From assembly GCF_001005215.1 (NCBI RefSeq), contig NZ_LBNQ01000013.1, forward strand, positions 28,017 to 92,016: a DNA stretch of 64,000 bases. Direction: 5' to 3'. The translations under genes and the position numbers were made by a program. Below the pieces are notes generated by a model. That model was not told the DNA's origin. It saw nothing but the letters and a program-made list of their open reading frames with translations, and searched no databases. Below, one piece after another: positions 1 to 10,603 of this stretch. Source of the stretch: Lampropedia cohaerens (GTDB taxonomy: Bacteria > Pseudomonadota > Gammaproteobacteria > Burkholderiales > Burkholderiaceae_C). How positions within the stretch are numbered: the first letter of the stretch is position 1; each line of letters begins with the position of its first letter.

Positions 1-3000
1 ATCATCATGACAGAGTGAATTTCTGAGCTGCCTGTGCGGCAGGTCACACATCCACACCATTAACTTGACCAAGGGTGTGTTTCTGAGCTGCCTGTGCGGC
101 AGGTCACGAATACGGTGAATTCGTCGAAGCTGAAGATTATTTCTGAGCTGCCTGTGCGGCAGGTCACGACAATCCAATGGATCTGGTCTACAGCCTGCTT
201 TTCTGAGCTGCCTGTGCGGCAGGTCACTGTACGCCGATCTGATCGAAACGCCTGTTGATTTTCTGAGCTGCCTGTGCGGCAGGTCACGTTGCGCACGGCG
301 CTGAGTAATTGCAGGAAGTTTTCTGAGCTGCCTGTGCGGCAGGTCACGATGCCACTGCAACTGCTGCAATCGATTCATCGTTTCTGAGCTGCCTGTGCGG
401 CAGGTCACATCCTCGCCTGCAATGACCCTAAGGTCAGCCATTTCTGAGCTGCCTGTGCGGCAGGTCACGGCGCATCCTGGCAGGTCTCCGCGTGATCGCA
501 TTTCTGAGCTGCCTGTGCGGCAGGTCACTCTAGGTGGCCTTGACGGCTATTCTTCGGCATTTTCTGAGCTGCCTGTGCGGCAGGTCACGCAGAGCTGCGC
601 CGCCAGTCCGATGCGCTGCATTTCTGAGCTGCCTGTGCGGCAGGTCACATTGCAGCGCTGCGCCGCGATCTCGCGCATGCTTTCTGAGCTGCCTGTGCGG
701 CAGGTCACTGGGCACGTGGCCTGGCGTGGGTTTCGCCCGTTTTCTGAGCTGCCTGTGCGGCAGGTCACGGACGACGTGCTCTCAGAGGAGCCCGCCCAGT
801 TTTCTGAGCTGCCTGTGCGGCAGGTCACCAGACGCTGTTTTTTGGCACATCCCCTAGCGTTTTCTGAGCTGCCTGTGCGGCAGGTCACGGGCGTAGCGTC
901 AAACCCTCCTGATCGTTGCATTTCTGAGCTGCCTGTGCGGCAGGTCACAACGATGGAACCGCCGCGCACACACCAACAAGTTTCTGAGCTGCCTGTGCGG
1001 CAGGTCACATTGCGCAGATGACCGCTGCTGGCCCGGTGCATTTCTGAGCTGCCTGTGCGGCAGGTCACATCGCCCGGCCAATCAACTGGTCGTGCCCGAT
1101 TTTCTGAGCTGCCTGTGCGGCAGGTCACTGCTAGAGCAGGGTCGCGTGCGCATGCCTGGATTTCTGAGCTGCCTGTGCGGCAGGTCACTACCCGACGCGG
1201 TCATGATGGCATTAGTCGAATTTCTGAGCTGCCTGTGCGGCAGGTCACAACATCGGGGAATTCACGCTGCGCGGCCAGCATTTCTGAGCTGCCTGTGCGG
1301 CAGGTCACCGCAGACGTGCGCGCAGCGTCTCGGGATGAATTTTCTGAGCTGCCTGTGCGGCAGGTCACGGCGGCCAGAAGTGTTGTTTGCAGTCGTTGAA
1401 TTTCTGAGCTGCCTGTGCGGCAGGTCACTGCCAGAAGGCCAAGCGCACTGTCCGCATCGATTTCTGAGCTGCCTGTGCGGCAGGTCACGATTTCATGCTC
1501 ATGGAGTACAACATGATCGTTTTCTGAGCTGCCTGTGCGGCAGGTCACCGGAATCCCCGCGCGCGCAGTTGCTCGGTCACTTTCTGAGCTGCCTGTGCGG
1601 CAGGTCACCCGGTACAGTCGATCAAGACGGCCAGTGAGAATTTCTGAGCTGCCTGTGCGGCAGGTCACCCACCGATACCTGTCAACCTCGGGACGGTGGA
1701 TTTCTGAGCTGCCTGTGCGGCAGGTCACACTCTTTGCCGCCATCCAAGCAGCACCAACCATTTCTGAGCTGCCTGTGCGGCAGGTCACGCTGCGGTGCAG
1801 GCCCGACTGGATGCGTTGGATTTCTGAGCTGCCTGTGCGGCAGGTCACCCGGATGAGCGGCGTGAGCATCGTGCTGCTGCTTTCTGAGCTGCCTGTGCGG
1901 CAGGTCACACGGTGGCCGCGCCCGCGCCGCCCTATCCCAATTTCTGAGCTGCCTGTGCGGCAGGTCACGCCACGGCGGAACATTCATCATCACAGCCAAC
2001 TTTCTGAGCTGCCTGTGCGGCAGGTCACATTCTGACATTTTCCGACGCGATTCCTCTGATTTTCTGAGCTGCCTGTGCGGCAGGTCACCGCCGCGTGTGG
2101 ACGAAACTGAGCCGGGCCAATTTCTGAGCTGCCTGTGCGGCAGGTCACACGCCGAGCGACGTGTACTACATGGGTGCGCATTTCTGAGCTGCCTGTGCGG
2201 CAGGTCACGCCGCTGCGGCCTGGACGTACTGATCGACGTTTTTCTGAGCTGCCTGTGCGGCAGGTCACTGCTTGTCGCAAATAAGCAGGCAGTCCGGTAT
2301 TTTCTGAGCTGCCTGTGCGGCAGGTCACGCCACGTGGCTGCATCCTCAATCGTTTCCAGCTTTCTGAGCTGCCTGTGCGGCAGGTCACTGCATCGGTGGG
2401 CGTGGGGTCAATGTGATGCTTTTCTGAGCTGCCTGTGCGGCAGGTCACCGGCAAGGCCCACACCGAAAAAAACAAAACGTTTTCTGAGCTGCCTGTGCGG
2501 CAGGTCACGACCCGCAGGCCATCGCACGCGCGGTGCGGCATTTCTGAGCTGCCTGTGCGGCAGGTCACTCTGCAAACCAAAGTCACCACGAATAGACGCA
2601 TTTCTGAGCTGCCTGTGCGGCAGGTCACGCCCGTTTTGTGGCGGTCCTGCGTCTATTCGTTTTCTGAGCTGCCTGTGCGGCAGGTCACGAGTCGCAAAGG
2701 GATTAATGGCTGCTCCTGCTTTTCTGAGCTGCCTGTGCGGCAGGTCACGTTTTGCCCGCGCCAGGCGAGCCGGTGATGATTTTCTGAGCTGCCTGTGCGG
2801 CAGGTCACCAGAGCAAGCCGGGTAGTTTGCGCTTGGTCTTTTTCTGAGCTGCCTGTGCGGCAGGTCACAGTACAAGCGCACGATCTACACCAACATCAAC
2901 TTTCTGAGCTGCCTGTGCGGCAGGTCACAAACATCTCCGCACTTGCGAGCGGCCCCAAATTTTCTGAGCTGCCTGTGCGGCAGGTCACACCTGTTCAATC

Positions 3001-6000
3001 TGTTCTTGATCGGCGGCGGTTTTCTGAGCTGCCTGTGCGGCAGGTCACACGGGCTACGTCATCCGCGAGGCGCTGGGCGATTTCTGAGCTGCCTGTGCGG
3101 CAGGTCACGGCCTCATCTGCTGCGATGGGGCGCGCGTCAGTTTCTGAGCTGCCTGTGCGGCAGGTCACTCGTTGAGCGCCGCGCGGGAGGAGGTGACCAT
3201 TTTCTGAGCTGCCTGTGCGGCAGGTCACCCTGGGCGACGGCATCATGGCCACCGCAGACTTTTCTGAGCTGCCTGTGCGGCAGGTCACAGGAGGGACTGT
3301 GGCATTGGCAGCTGCCGTTATTTCTGAGCTGCCTGTGCGGCAGGTCACGGCATCCTGCACGCTGACGGCACCGCCGATCATTTCTGAGCTGCCTGTGCGG
3401 CAGGTCACAATGAGCGAGCCGCGCTAATCGTTGAGCTGCTTTTCTGAGCTGCCTGTGCGGCAGGTCACCCAGGCCATCAACTGGCAAATCACCCTCTAAA
3501 TTTCTGAGCTGCCTGTGCGGCAGGTCACCGATGGTCGCGCCAGATACCGAAGGCCGCCAATTTCTGAGCTGCCTGTGCGGCAGGTCACAGCCTCACCCTG
3601 CGCGAGGAACGCTCCGACGATTTCTGAGCTGCCTGTGCGGCAGGTCACGACGCCGCCGCAGCCGCCGAGGAACAGGGCCATTTCTGAGCTGCCTGTGCGG
3701 CAGGTCACTCGGCGACGACCTGACCTACGACGAGCAAAACTTTCTGAGCTGCCTGTGCGGCAGGTCACGCTTGTCCGGCATGGTGGGCGCCACGTCGCAT
3801 TTTCTGAGCTGCCTGTGCGGCAGGTCACTTTCGACGGCAAGCCGTGGCTTGGTCTTGATATTTCTGAGCTGCCTGTGCGGCAGGTCACGTTTTGCTCATT
3901 GCATCAATGGCCTTGCCATATTTCTGAGCTGCCTGTGCGGCAGGTCACATAGATAATCAGCAGCAGGCCGCCAGCTATGATTTCTGAGCTGCCTGTGCGG
4001 CAGGTCACACAAGCAACGTGGCTACGTCAGCATCCCTGAATTTCTGAGCTGCCTGTGCGGCAGGTCACAACGTCCAGCGCGTGTCGGCCCCTTCCAACAT
4101 TTTCTGAGCTGCCTGTGCGGCAGGTCACGTGCGCTTGTACTCTGCGCCGGTATCAGGATCTTTCTGAGCTGCCTGTGCGGCAGGTCACGATGGCATTAGT
4201 CGAAGGCTGCGCATCGATGCTTTCTGAGCTGCCTGTGCGGCAGGTCACGATCTGGCGGGCCTTTGTGCACGATCGGCAGCTTTCTGAGCTGCCTGTGCGG
4301 CAGGTCACCAGAGCAAGCCGGGTAGTTTGCGCTTGGTCTTTTTCTGAGCTGCCTGTGCGGCAGGTCACTCCATCTGGTGCACCACATCCGTAAACCGCCG
4401 GTTTCTGAGCTGCCTGTGCGGCAGGTCACCGAATGCGCGGGCCATGGCCGCAGTGCGGTCATTTCTGAGCTGCCTGTGCGGCAGGTCACTCTTTTGGTGC
4501 GAATTGGTGCTGAACGGCATCTTTCTGAGCTGCCTGTGCGGCAGGTCACGGCATGTACTACCAGCGCAATCAGCAGAAAAATTTCTGAGCTGCCTGTGCG
4601 GCAGGTCACAGTGGGGGTGACGGCATCCATGTCGGCCCTGGTTTCTGAGCTGCCTGTGCGGCAGGTCACGGGCTCTTGTGCGGTGGGTGGAACGTGGACA
4701 CTTTCTGAGCTGCCTGTGCGGCAGGTCACTGCGTGCGCTTTAGTCAACGTTCCGGGCTTGATTTCTGAGCTGCCTGTGCGGCAGGTCACTTGCAAAATCT
4801 GAAGTTCCGCTTCCCGTGTCATTTCTGAGCTGCCTGTGCGGCAGGTCACGATGTTGGTCATCAGCGCCTGCATCTCCAGCTTTTCTGAGCTGCCTGTGCG
4901 GCAGGTCACGATAGATCCGCGTTCCACGCGCCCCGCTCGCATTTCTGAGCTGCCTGTGCGGCAGGTCACCAAGTTGCGCCTCAGATCGGCTTGACTGCAG
5001 ATTTCTGAGCTGCCTGTGCGGCAGGTCACTCATCAAACGATTTTCCGTGCGCCTCGATCGCTTTCTGAGCTGCCTGTGCGGCAGGTCACGGGGATAGGCG
5101 CTTGGTCATGCCATCTCCGTATTTCTGAGCTGCCTGTGCGGCAGGTCACCAGGATTTGGTCTTCCAGGGTTTGCAGGTATTTTTCTGAGCTGCCTGTGCG
5201 GCAGGTCACTGGCGATGATATGGCAGCAAAAATGTCTGACATTTCTGAGCTGCCTGTGCGGCAGGTCACCATCACCCCCGCCGATGGCCAGGCCATCACA
5301 TTTTCTGAGCTGCCTGTGCGGCAGGTCACTATCGACGGTCGAGCTGGTCAGAGAAACAGATTTTCTGAGCTGCCTGTGCGGCAGGTCACTTGCATTACTC
5401 ATCGTTTGCGCTCCCGGTGATTTTCTGAGCTGCCTGTGCGGCAGGTCACCAGCAGCAGATGTCGTTCTACCTCGAATCGATTTTCTGAGCTGCCTGTGCG
5501 GCAGGTCACTCCAGGCGGTCTGTTTTCGGCCAGTATTTGTATTTCTGAGCTGCCTGTGCGGCAGGTCACATCAATTCGGAGAGACTCGGAAACTCTATAT
5601 CTTTCTGAGCTGCCTGTGCGGCAGGTCACCGCAATAAAGCGCGGGCCAACGCCCTGCGCGTTTTCTGAGCTGCCTGTGCGGCAGGTCACGCTATCTGGAT
5701 ACTCCGTTTAGTTCCCCATCCTTTCTGAGCTGCCTGTGCGGCAGGTCACTTCCTGCATGAGGCCAGGACTTACAGCTACAATTTCTGAGCTGCCTGTGCG
5801 GCAGGTCACAAGCAATTTTTGCGCTTCCTCGACCATCTCTATTTCTGAGCTGCCTGTGCGGCAGGTCACCGCATCATCTCGCGGTACGAATGCGACCACA
5901 TTTTCTGAGCTGCCTGTGCGGCAGGTCACATTGTCCTTCTGATTGGTTTGTTTCTGGATCTTTTCTGAGCTGCCTGTGCGGCAGGTCACAGTGGGATGTT

Positions 6001-6229
6001 GGTATCTGGATGAAGAATGCATTTCTGAGCTGCCTGTGCGGCAGGTCACGGCATGGTCGCGGCGCACGGCATGCCGGATGATTTCTGAGCTGCCTGTGCG
6101 GCAGGTCACCCGGGTGGCCGAGTTTGAGCCGAATTCTGATTTTTCTGAGCTGCCTGTGCGGCAGGTCACGAAGCGGTTGCTACCACTTTAACGCCCCTGG
6201 TTTTCTGAGCTGCCTGTGCGGCAGGTCAC
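1..6229 (-). CRISPR. Type I-F CRISPR array, at least 104 repeats, cut by left edge
   Basis: The 28-bp repeat starts at 20 and recurs every 60 bp up to 6202-6229. I count 104 repeats and 103 complete spacers, plus 19 bp of a further spacer at the left edge. On the crRNA (minus) strand the repeat begins GTGACC, has the I-F hairpin CTGCC-GCACA-GGCAG and ends CTCAGAAA. No repeat differs from the consensus, so the degenerate trailer end must lie outside the window. Spacers are 32 bp except two of 33 bp (348-380 and 4369-4401). The spacers at 2809-2840 and 4309-4340 are identical. Orientation follows from the I-F repeat polarity and from the cas genes and leader on the right, so spacers near 6200 are the newest. 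All open frames across this stretch are repeat artefacts. Confidence 0.99.
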
Positions 6230-6245
6230 TAGATTGTAAGTCGCT

Positions 6246-6258
6246 CAATCCATTGATT
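6246..6258 (-). promoter_or_regulatory. IHF binding site in the leader
   Basis: The minus strand reads AATCAATGGATTG, a full match to the IHF consensus WATCAANNNNTTR. It sits 16 bp from the first repeat. In type I-F systems IHF bends the leader so that Cas1-Cas2/3 integrates new spacers at the first repeat, so the position fits that role. Binding itself is inferred. Confidence 0.7.
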
Positions 6259-6283
6259 TTTAAAGAACAAGTCCAATGACCAG

Positions 6284-6312
6284 GCAAAGCACCCAAATAC
6301 TTGGGTGTTTGC
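6284..6312. other. Bulged hairpin in leader, possible cas6f transcript end
   Basis: GCAAA, one bulged base and CACCCAA pair with TTGGGTG and TTTGC around a 4-base loop, giving a 12-bp stem. It lies 48 bp after the cas6f stop. No clear T run follows on either strand, so it is not a textbook Rho-independent terminator. It could still separate the cas mRNA from the pre-crRNA. Confidence 0.45.
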
Positions 6313-6359
6313 TAAGTGCTTGATTTTGCTGGATGCTCAGATGGCATCAGGAAAAAGGG

Positions 6360-6926
6360 TCAAAACCACGGCACGGTAGCGGTGGCGCTGAGTCCGTACG
6401 TGTTGAAGGTGCCGCCAACGGCTTGAGATGTTGGCGCGCTGACTTTCACAAAGAGTTGGAATGACTGACCGGTGCTGCTGCTGCGAATGTGCACGAACGG
6501 CAAATCGGGCTTGCGTTCGATGTCATCCGGTATGGCTGCGGCGGCCTGGTCGGCGGTTTCGCCCTTGCGTTTGATGCGGCGGCGGCGCAGGCGCTCTGCG
6601 CTGGTTTTGAACTGGCGGCGCTGTACGGTGCAGTGCTTGGCATCGGCGGGAGCGGCTTGCATGGGGCTGAGGCGCACGTGATCGCGCATGCCGGCGAGCC
6701 AGTTGCTGCCCATCAATGCATCCAGTGCAGCGGCGCTGCCGTGCAGGCGCAATACCGGGCCTATGGCGCGCGGTATGCGGCTGTAGTGTGGAAAGCTCAC
6801 GCCGATGTCACCAGCGGCCCTTTGCACCAGCGCGCGGTGCAGCTTGGTGTAGAGCGCTCCCATGAGCATGCTTTCGGCAAATTCCGGATCCGGCAGCACG
6901 CGGATGTCGATGTAATGCGTGGTCAT
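6360..6926 (-). CDS. cas6f: Cas6f (Csy4) crRNA-processing endoribonuclease
   Basis: It cleaves pre-crRNA below the repeat hairpin and stays bound to the 3' stem-loop as the head of the Csy complex. The 188-residue protein starts MTTHYIDIRVLPDPEF, matching the family's usual opening, and His30 lines up with the catalytic histidine. A basic helix (about residues 109-123, RLRRRRIKRK) fits the RNA major-groove helix, and the C-terminus ends VPWF. I chose the ATG at 6926, preceded by GAGGT, over an upstream in-frame TTG at 6944. It is the last gene of the cas operon, 14 bp after csy3 and next to the leader. Confidence 0.97.
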   Translation of the reverse strand: MTTHYIDIRVLPDPEFAESMLMGALYTKLHRALVQRAAGDIGVSFPHYSRIPRAIGPVLRLHGSAAALDALMGSNWLAGMRDHVRLSPMQAAPADAKHCTVQRRQFKTSAERLRRRRIKRKGETADQAAAAIPDDIERKPDLPFVHIRSSSTGQSFQLFVKVSAPTSQAVGGTFNTYGLSATATVPWF

Positions 6927-6940
6927 GGCGCTGACCTCGC

Positions 6941-7960
6941 TCAATTGCCTGCATCGCCAAACACACCGCCACGGATGAGTACGGCCATGACGAAGTGTTG
7001 CTGCTCCAGCGGTGCTACTTTGTCCTTCAGGATCCAGTCGTCCAGCAGGTTGTAGAAGTCCAGCTTTTGCTTGGGCTGCCGATAGGCCCTTCCCTGCGTG
7101 GTGACGGAGCCGTAGGGTTCCACTGCAATGGGGCCCAGTTCACTGGCGCCTTCGTACCAGTCATCAATGCTGCGGATGGCATTGCCCAGCTTTTGTGAAT
7201 GGATGGCAGCCACGTCACCCACGTGGTAGAGCGTTTTGCTCTTATCCCCGCGGCCGCGCTCCAGAATCAGCTCCTGCGATGGGAAGACTTCCTGCCCTTT
7301 TCCTAAGCGGGCGTAGGCGGTGATTTGCAGCAGCACGTGCTGTTCACCGGCCAGCCCTTGTGCGATGAGAGCGGCCAGCGCGTCACGGTCACCGCTGGCG
7401 CTGCCGGCGTCGAAGTTGCGCAGGCTCAGTTGCAGCGCATCAAAGGTCCAGCTTTGTGTGGCCTTGCCTTTTTCGAGTCGTTCAATGGTCACTTGCACCT
7501 GTTCGGCGCCCACGCGGTTGCGCCACAAAAAGCGGCCATTGGCCAGGTTGTGTGCGTAGCGCTTGGCCAGCTCGCCAAAGCCGTTGGCTTGCACATAGCT
7601 GGCAACCGTGGCCACCAGCTTGGCCTGGTAGTCGGCGTTGTTGCAGGCCGATGGCGTGCCTGTGCCTGGCAGCACGCGCAAGGTGAAGCTGACTTTCAGC
7701 GTATCGGCATCGGCAGGCAATGTGGCGACATCCACCGTTTGCAGGTTGGGGTTTTCAATTGCGGCATCCAGTTTGGCGGGGTCCTGGTCTTTGGTTTTCA
7801 GGCGGTTGGAGATGGTGCCGCGTACCGATTTCTCGCGCAGGCCGATGGCTGCCCATTGCGCGGTTTGTTCCCTTGCCTCCCATTGGCCTGCGTACATCAG
7901 GGCATCGGATGGATCGAGTTTGCGTTCAAAGGCGAGGACGGAAGCGGTTTTCAAAGACAT
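6941..7960 (-). CDS. csy3: Cas7f (Csy3) backbone subunit of the Csy complex
   Basis: At 339 residues this has the normal length for Csy3, which polymerises along the crRNA spacer (six copies on a 32-nt guide) to form the Cascade backbone. The N-terminus [20 protein letters not shown] is typical of the family. The start at 7960 has an AAGGAA ribosome site six bases upstream. It lies 30 bp after csy2 and just before cas6f, the standard I-F1 order. Each subunit kinks one target base out of six, which matters for reading the mini-array match in this locus. Confidence 0.97.
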   Translation of the reverse strand: MSLKTASVLAFERKLDPSDALMYAGQWEAREQTAQWAAIGLREKSVRGTISNRLKTKDQDPAKLDAAIENPNLQTVDVATLPADADTLKVSFTLRVLPGTGTPSACNNADYQAKLVATVASYVQANGFGELAKRYAHNLANGRFLWRNRVGAEQVQVTIERLEKGKATQSWTFDALQLSLRNFDAGSASGDRDALAALIAQGLAGEQHVLLQITAYARLGKGQEVFPSQELILERGRGDKSKTLYHVGDVAAIHSQKLGNAIRSIDDWYEGASELGPIAVEPYGSVTTQGRAYRQPKQKLDFYNLLDDWILKDKVAPLEQQHFVMAVLIRGGVFGDAGN

Positions 7961-7990
7961 GGTGGTTCCTTTCGGTTCAGCAATTTCAAG

Positions 7991-9091
7991 TCAATGTGGT
8001 GCGATGGGTGATGGGTTATCCGCAGTCGATTCCGTTGCCGCACTGCCATACGGCGCAAGGGCTGCTTCCGGCGCGTCATGCTCAGGTTCCGGTGGCACGT
8101 AGCCGCTGCGCGCTCGGTACAGGCCGCGCTCGGGCTGGCTGTCCGCCCACCACAGCAAATCACTGATGTCGCGCATGCGGTGCGGGCTCACCCACTGGCC
8201 TACCGAATACAAGCTCTCCACAAACCGGAATGGCGTTGTGCGATCTCTGGCGTTGGCGACCAGCCCGGGCGCGTACAGTTCAGACAGCGCGCCATACCCT
8301 ACTGGGATGGGCACCAGCCAGCCAGAGCCTTGGGGGCGATCATGGGACCAGACGATCTTGGGTTGGCCGTTTGCCTGCTCCTCCTCATGGCTGCGCCAGT
8401 TGAAGCGGGCCAGATCCAGCCAGGCATCCAGGGCTGTGGCATTGGCATCCTGCGCTTGCAGCTTGGCCAAGCGCTTGACCAGCAGGTCATCACGGCCCAC
8501 CAGCGCAAAACCGGGTAGCAGGCGGCGGCGCAGCAGGCGGAACTGTCCGGCGCGTTTCTCTGCATCGGCCTCCATCAAAATGAGCGACGGCGTGATGGAT
8601 TGGCCCGGCTGTGGCCTGTGGTGGATGACTGAGCCACCCGCAATGCGCATGGTGCTAAGTAATTCTCGAATCTTCCACGCCAAGGCTTGGCGCGCCGCTG
8701 CATCGGTCGTGAAGGGGTTGTCGGCAGCTTCCTGATCGACGCCGACCTGGAACACCAACGAGATATCCAGGTGAATGCGGCCTTCCTCGACGATGGCTGC
8801 GGTGCTGCCGTCTTTCTCAACCGGGTTGCGCGTCAAACGGAAGGTCTTGACATAGCCATCGTTGACCTGCTCCTCGTGCCAGTGGCAGACCACGCCTACC
8901 TTCTCAAAAAACAGACAGTCGGTTCCCGCTTCCACCAGCTTGCGCTCCAGCGCCCATTGCAGACCCAGAAACGCCGTGATGGAGGGAAAGCCATGCGTGA
9001 GGGGGCTGGAAATCGCATTAGCGTTTTGCACGCGCAGGTGCGGAATCACCAGCAGCCATTTGTTTGCCATAGCATGCAAGTCCTGTGTCAT
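7991..9091 (-). CDS. csy2: Cas5f (Csy2) subunit of the Csy complex
   Basis: Csy2 pairs with Csy1 at the 5' handle of the crRNA, forming the foot of the complex where the PAM is read. The product is 366 residues with the family segment WLLVIPHLRVQNANAISSP near the N-terminus. Its start codon overlaps the csy1 stop as ATGA, and GGAA lies seven bases upstream, so translation is coupled. A second in-frame ATG at 9070 (MANKWLL) is an alternative start. Confidence 0.96.
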   Translation of the reverse strand: MTQDLHAMANKWLLVIPHLRVQNANAISSPLTHGFPSITAFLGLQWALERKLVEAGTDCLFFEKVGVVCHWHEEQVNDGYVKTFRLTRNPVEKDGSTAAIVEEGRIHLDISLVFQVGVDQEAADNPFTTDAAARQALAWKIRELLSTMRIAGGSVIHHRPQPGQSITPSLILMEADAEKRAGQFRLLRRRLLPGFALVGRDDLLVKRLAKLQAQDANATALDAWLDLARFNWRSHEEEQANGQPKIVWSHDRPQGSGWLVPIPVGYGALSELYAPGLVANARDRTTPFRFVESLYSVGQWVSPHRMRDISDLLWWADSQPERGLYRARSGYVPPEPEHDAPEAALAPYGSAATESTADNPSPIAPH

Positions 9092-10458
9092 GGTGCATTT
9101 CCTTTGCGGCTGGGGATGTACTGCGGCGCGGCATTGGCAGTGCGCGCACTGTGCAGGGTGCTGGCCCAGCCGCCCTCGCCCTCATCAAGCAACAACTCTT
9201 TCTGCCACTGGCGGTGCTCTGCCTCGCCCACTGGTAGCTTGCCTGCCAGTTGGGCATTGAGCCAGTTGCCAAAGCGATGGCCGATTTGCGCCGGCCAATC
9301 CATGGCCTGCCACTGCGCGTTGAATTCCTCGTCGTGCTGCGCGCGTTGCGGGTTCAGCCAGAGTTGCTCGGCAGCCACCAGCTTGCAACGCGCATCGGCC
9401 GTCCAGGTTTCGCCATAGGCTTGAGCCCATTCGCGCTGAAGTTCAGCGGCCATCAGTACCAAGTCATCAATCAAGCCGGCCACATGCTCATCCACCTGAC
9501 GGCGCGTCTCCGTGTTGGCTGGCGGGTCGGTCAGCAAGAAATCCAGCAAGGCTTGGATGCCAGCCCTGACGCCCTCGCGATGCAGCAGCACCTCATCAAT
9601 CACCGAACGAATGCCCCAGGGCGCACGCAGACGGCTGCGCCAGCTTGGCGGCAGGGACGCCAGCAGGTAGTTGTTGCCACCGCGCTCGCTGTTGAGCTGC
9701 GAAATATTCTGTGGCTTGGTGCCTCCCAGCTTCTGCACGGCCAGCTGGGGGTAGTCACGAAAGACGCCATCGTGCATCTTTCCTTCGCGTCTGGCGGCGC
9801 GGGCCTGCTTGTTGGCTTCACCAAAACGCGCCTCTTGCACGTCCTGGTACACGGCATGGGCCAGCGAGGTGGCATACAGCGGTGCCAGCAGGTGGTAGTC
9901 CTCATCGGCACTGGCGTCGCTGCCAACCATCCAGTAGAGCTGTTTGGCGCGGGCGTGGCTACTGATGCCCGCGCCTCGCTCCTGAGTGAGGCTGATAAAA
10001 GCGCTGGCCCATTCCTTTGCTTGCTGCTCGTCATCACTCAACGCGTGCAACGCCGCGTCATCACCTGCAAGCAACAGATCAAGCAAGCTGATGCCATCAA
10101 TGTCAATTTTCAGGAATTTATAGACATCAAGTGCAGCGGCATTGCCCACGACGTCGCTGGAGAAGTTACCCGCTAGTGAATGACTGCCGACCAGCTCGTG
10201 CTGAGGCAACTGTGTGGGCGTTCTGTATAGGTTCGTGCCGCGCGCATCCGGATGAATTGGCTTGAGTGCGTGCGTGACGGCCTGAATCTGTTTCACGCGG
10301 CGGGCAGCATCCTGTAGCCAGGTGGCCGGCTGAAACTGTGCCTCCAATGCAACGCGTTTGGGATCGTCGATTGCAAGCTTGCTCAGTTTGTCCTGCAAAC
10401 GGTCATGCAAGAACGTCTGAATGGCGCTACGAACGCGGAGAGTCTGTTCCGTAGGCAT
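9088..10458 (-). CDS. csy1: Cas8f (Csy1) large subunit of the Csy complex
   Basis: Csy1 recognises the CC PAM and, with Csy2, anchors the crRNA 5' handle. The 456-residue product starts MPTEQTLRVRSAIQTFL. I prefer the ATG at 10458, with GGAAGGA just upstream, to an in-frame start at 10518 that would add an unconserved 20-residue leader. Unlike the genes after it, csy1 does not overlap its upstream neighbour. A 344-bp gap separates it from cas2-3, and that gap carries its own promoter and a crRNA-like mini-array, so the csy genes are probably regulated apart from cas1 and cas2-3. Confidence 0.96.
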   Translation of the reverse strand: MPTEQTLRVRSAIQTFLHDRLQDKLSKLAIDDPKRVALEAQFQPATWLQDAARRVKQIQAVTHALKPIHPDARGTNLYRTPTQLPQHELVGSHSLAGNFSSDVVGNAAALDVYKFLKIDIDGISLLDLLLAGDDAALHALSDDEQQAKEWASAFISLTQERGAGISSHARAKQLYWMVGSDASADEDYHLLAPLYATSLAHAVYQDVQEARFGEANKQARAARREGKMHDGVFRDYPQLAVQKLGGTKPQNISQLNSERGGNNYLLASLPPSWRSRLRAPWGIRSVIDEVLLHREGVRAGIQALLDFLLTDPPANTETRRQVDEHVAGLIDDLVLMAAELQREWAQAYGETWTADARCKLVAAEQLWLNPQRAQHDEEFNAQWQAMDWPAQIGHRFGNWLNAQLAGKLPVGEAEHRQWQKELLLDEGEGGWASTLHSARTANAAPQYIPSRKGNAP

Positions 10459-10574
10459 GGGGATTCCTTCCGAGGAATTGAAGAACTGTAGAGTTCCGGA
10501 GCGGCGCTGCTGTGGCACTCGGACGAGACGGAGTAATTACCTCACGCGTTGACGCGCCGTCCTGATTGAGCTCG

Positions 10575-10603
10575 ATTCTATGGAGATTTGTAACCGAAAT
10601 CAA
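10575..10603 (-). promoter_or_regulatory. Sigma-70 promoter of the csy1-csy2-csy3-cas6f operon
   Basis: The minus strand has TTGATT (10603-10598), a 17-bp spacer and TAGAAT (10580-10575), four of six and five of six consensus bases. Transcription would start near 10568 and leave a leader of about 110 nt before csy1. The -35 box lies two bases from the CC PAM of the mini-array target, so a bound Csy complex would be expected to block polymerase. The promoter is predicted from sequence only. Confidence 0.65.

Larger units (their letters stand above)
6230..6359 (-). promoter_or_regulatory. CRISPR leader
   Basis: This 130-bp AT-richer stretch lies between the stop codon of cas6f and the first, leader-proximal repeat. 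It should carry the promoter for the pre-crRNA and the signals that direct new spacers to this end. A perfect IHF consensus lies 16 bp from the repeat, and a strong hairpin lies further upstream. I do not see an unambiguous -35/-10 pair; the A/T-rich TTTAAAAA segment is the best -10 candidate. Confidence 0.85.

Noticed and set aside
348..4401. The two 33-bp spacers as sequence errors
   Set aside because: I-F systems often insert spacers one base longer, and both flanking repeats are intact, so they are accepted as real.
60..6191. Many open frames of 60-280 codons on both strands across the CRISPR array
   Set aside because: They only arise because the 60-bp repeat period is a multiple of three; all are repetitive translations of the repeat and none has a ribosome site.
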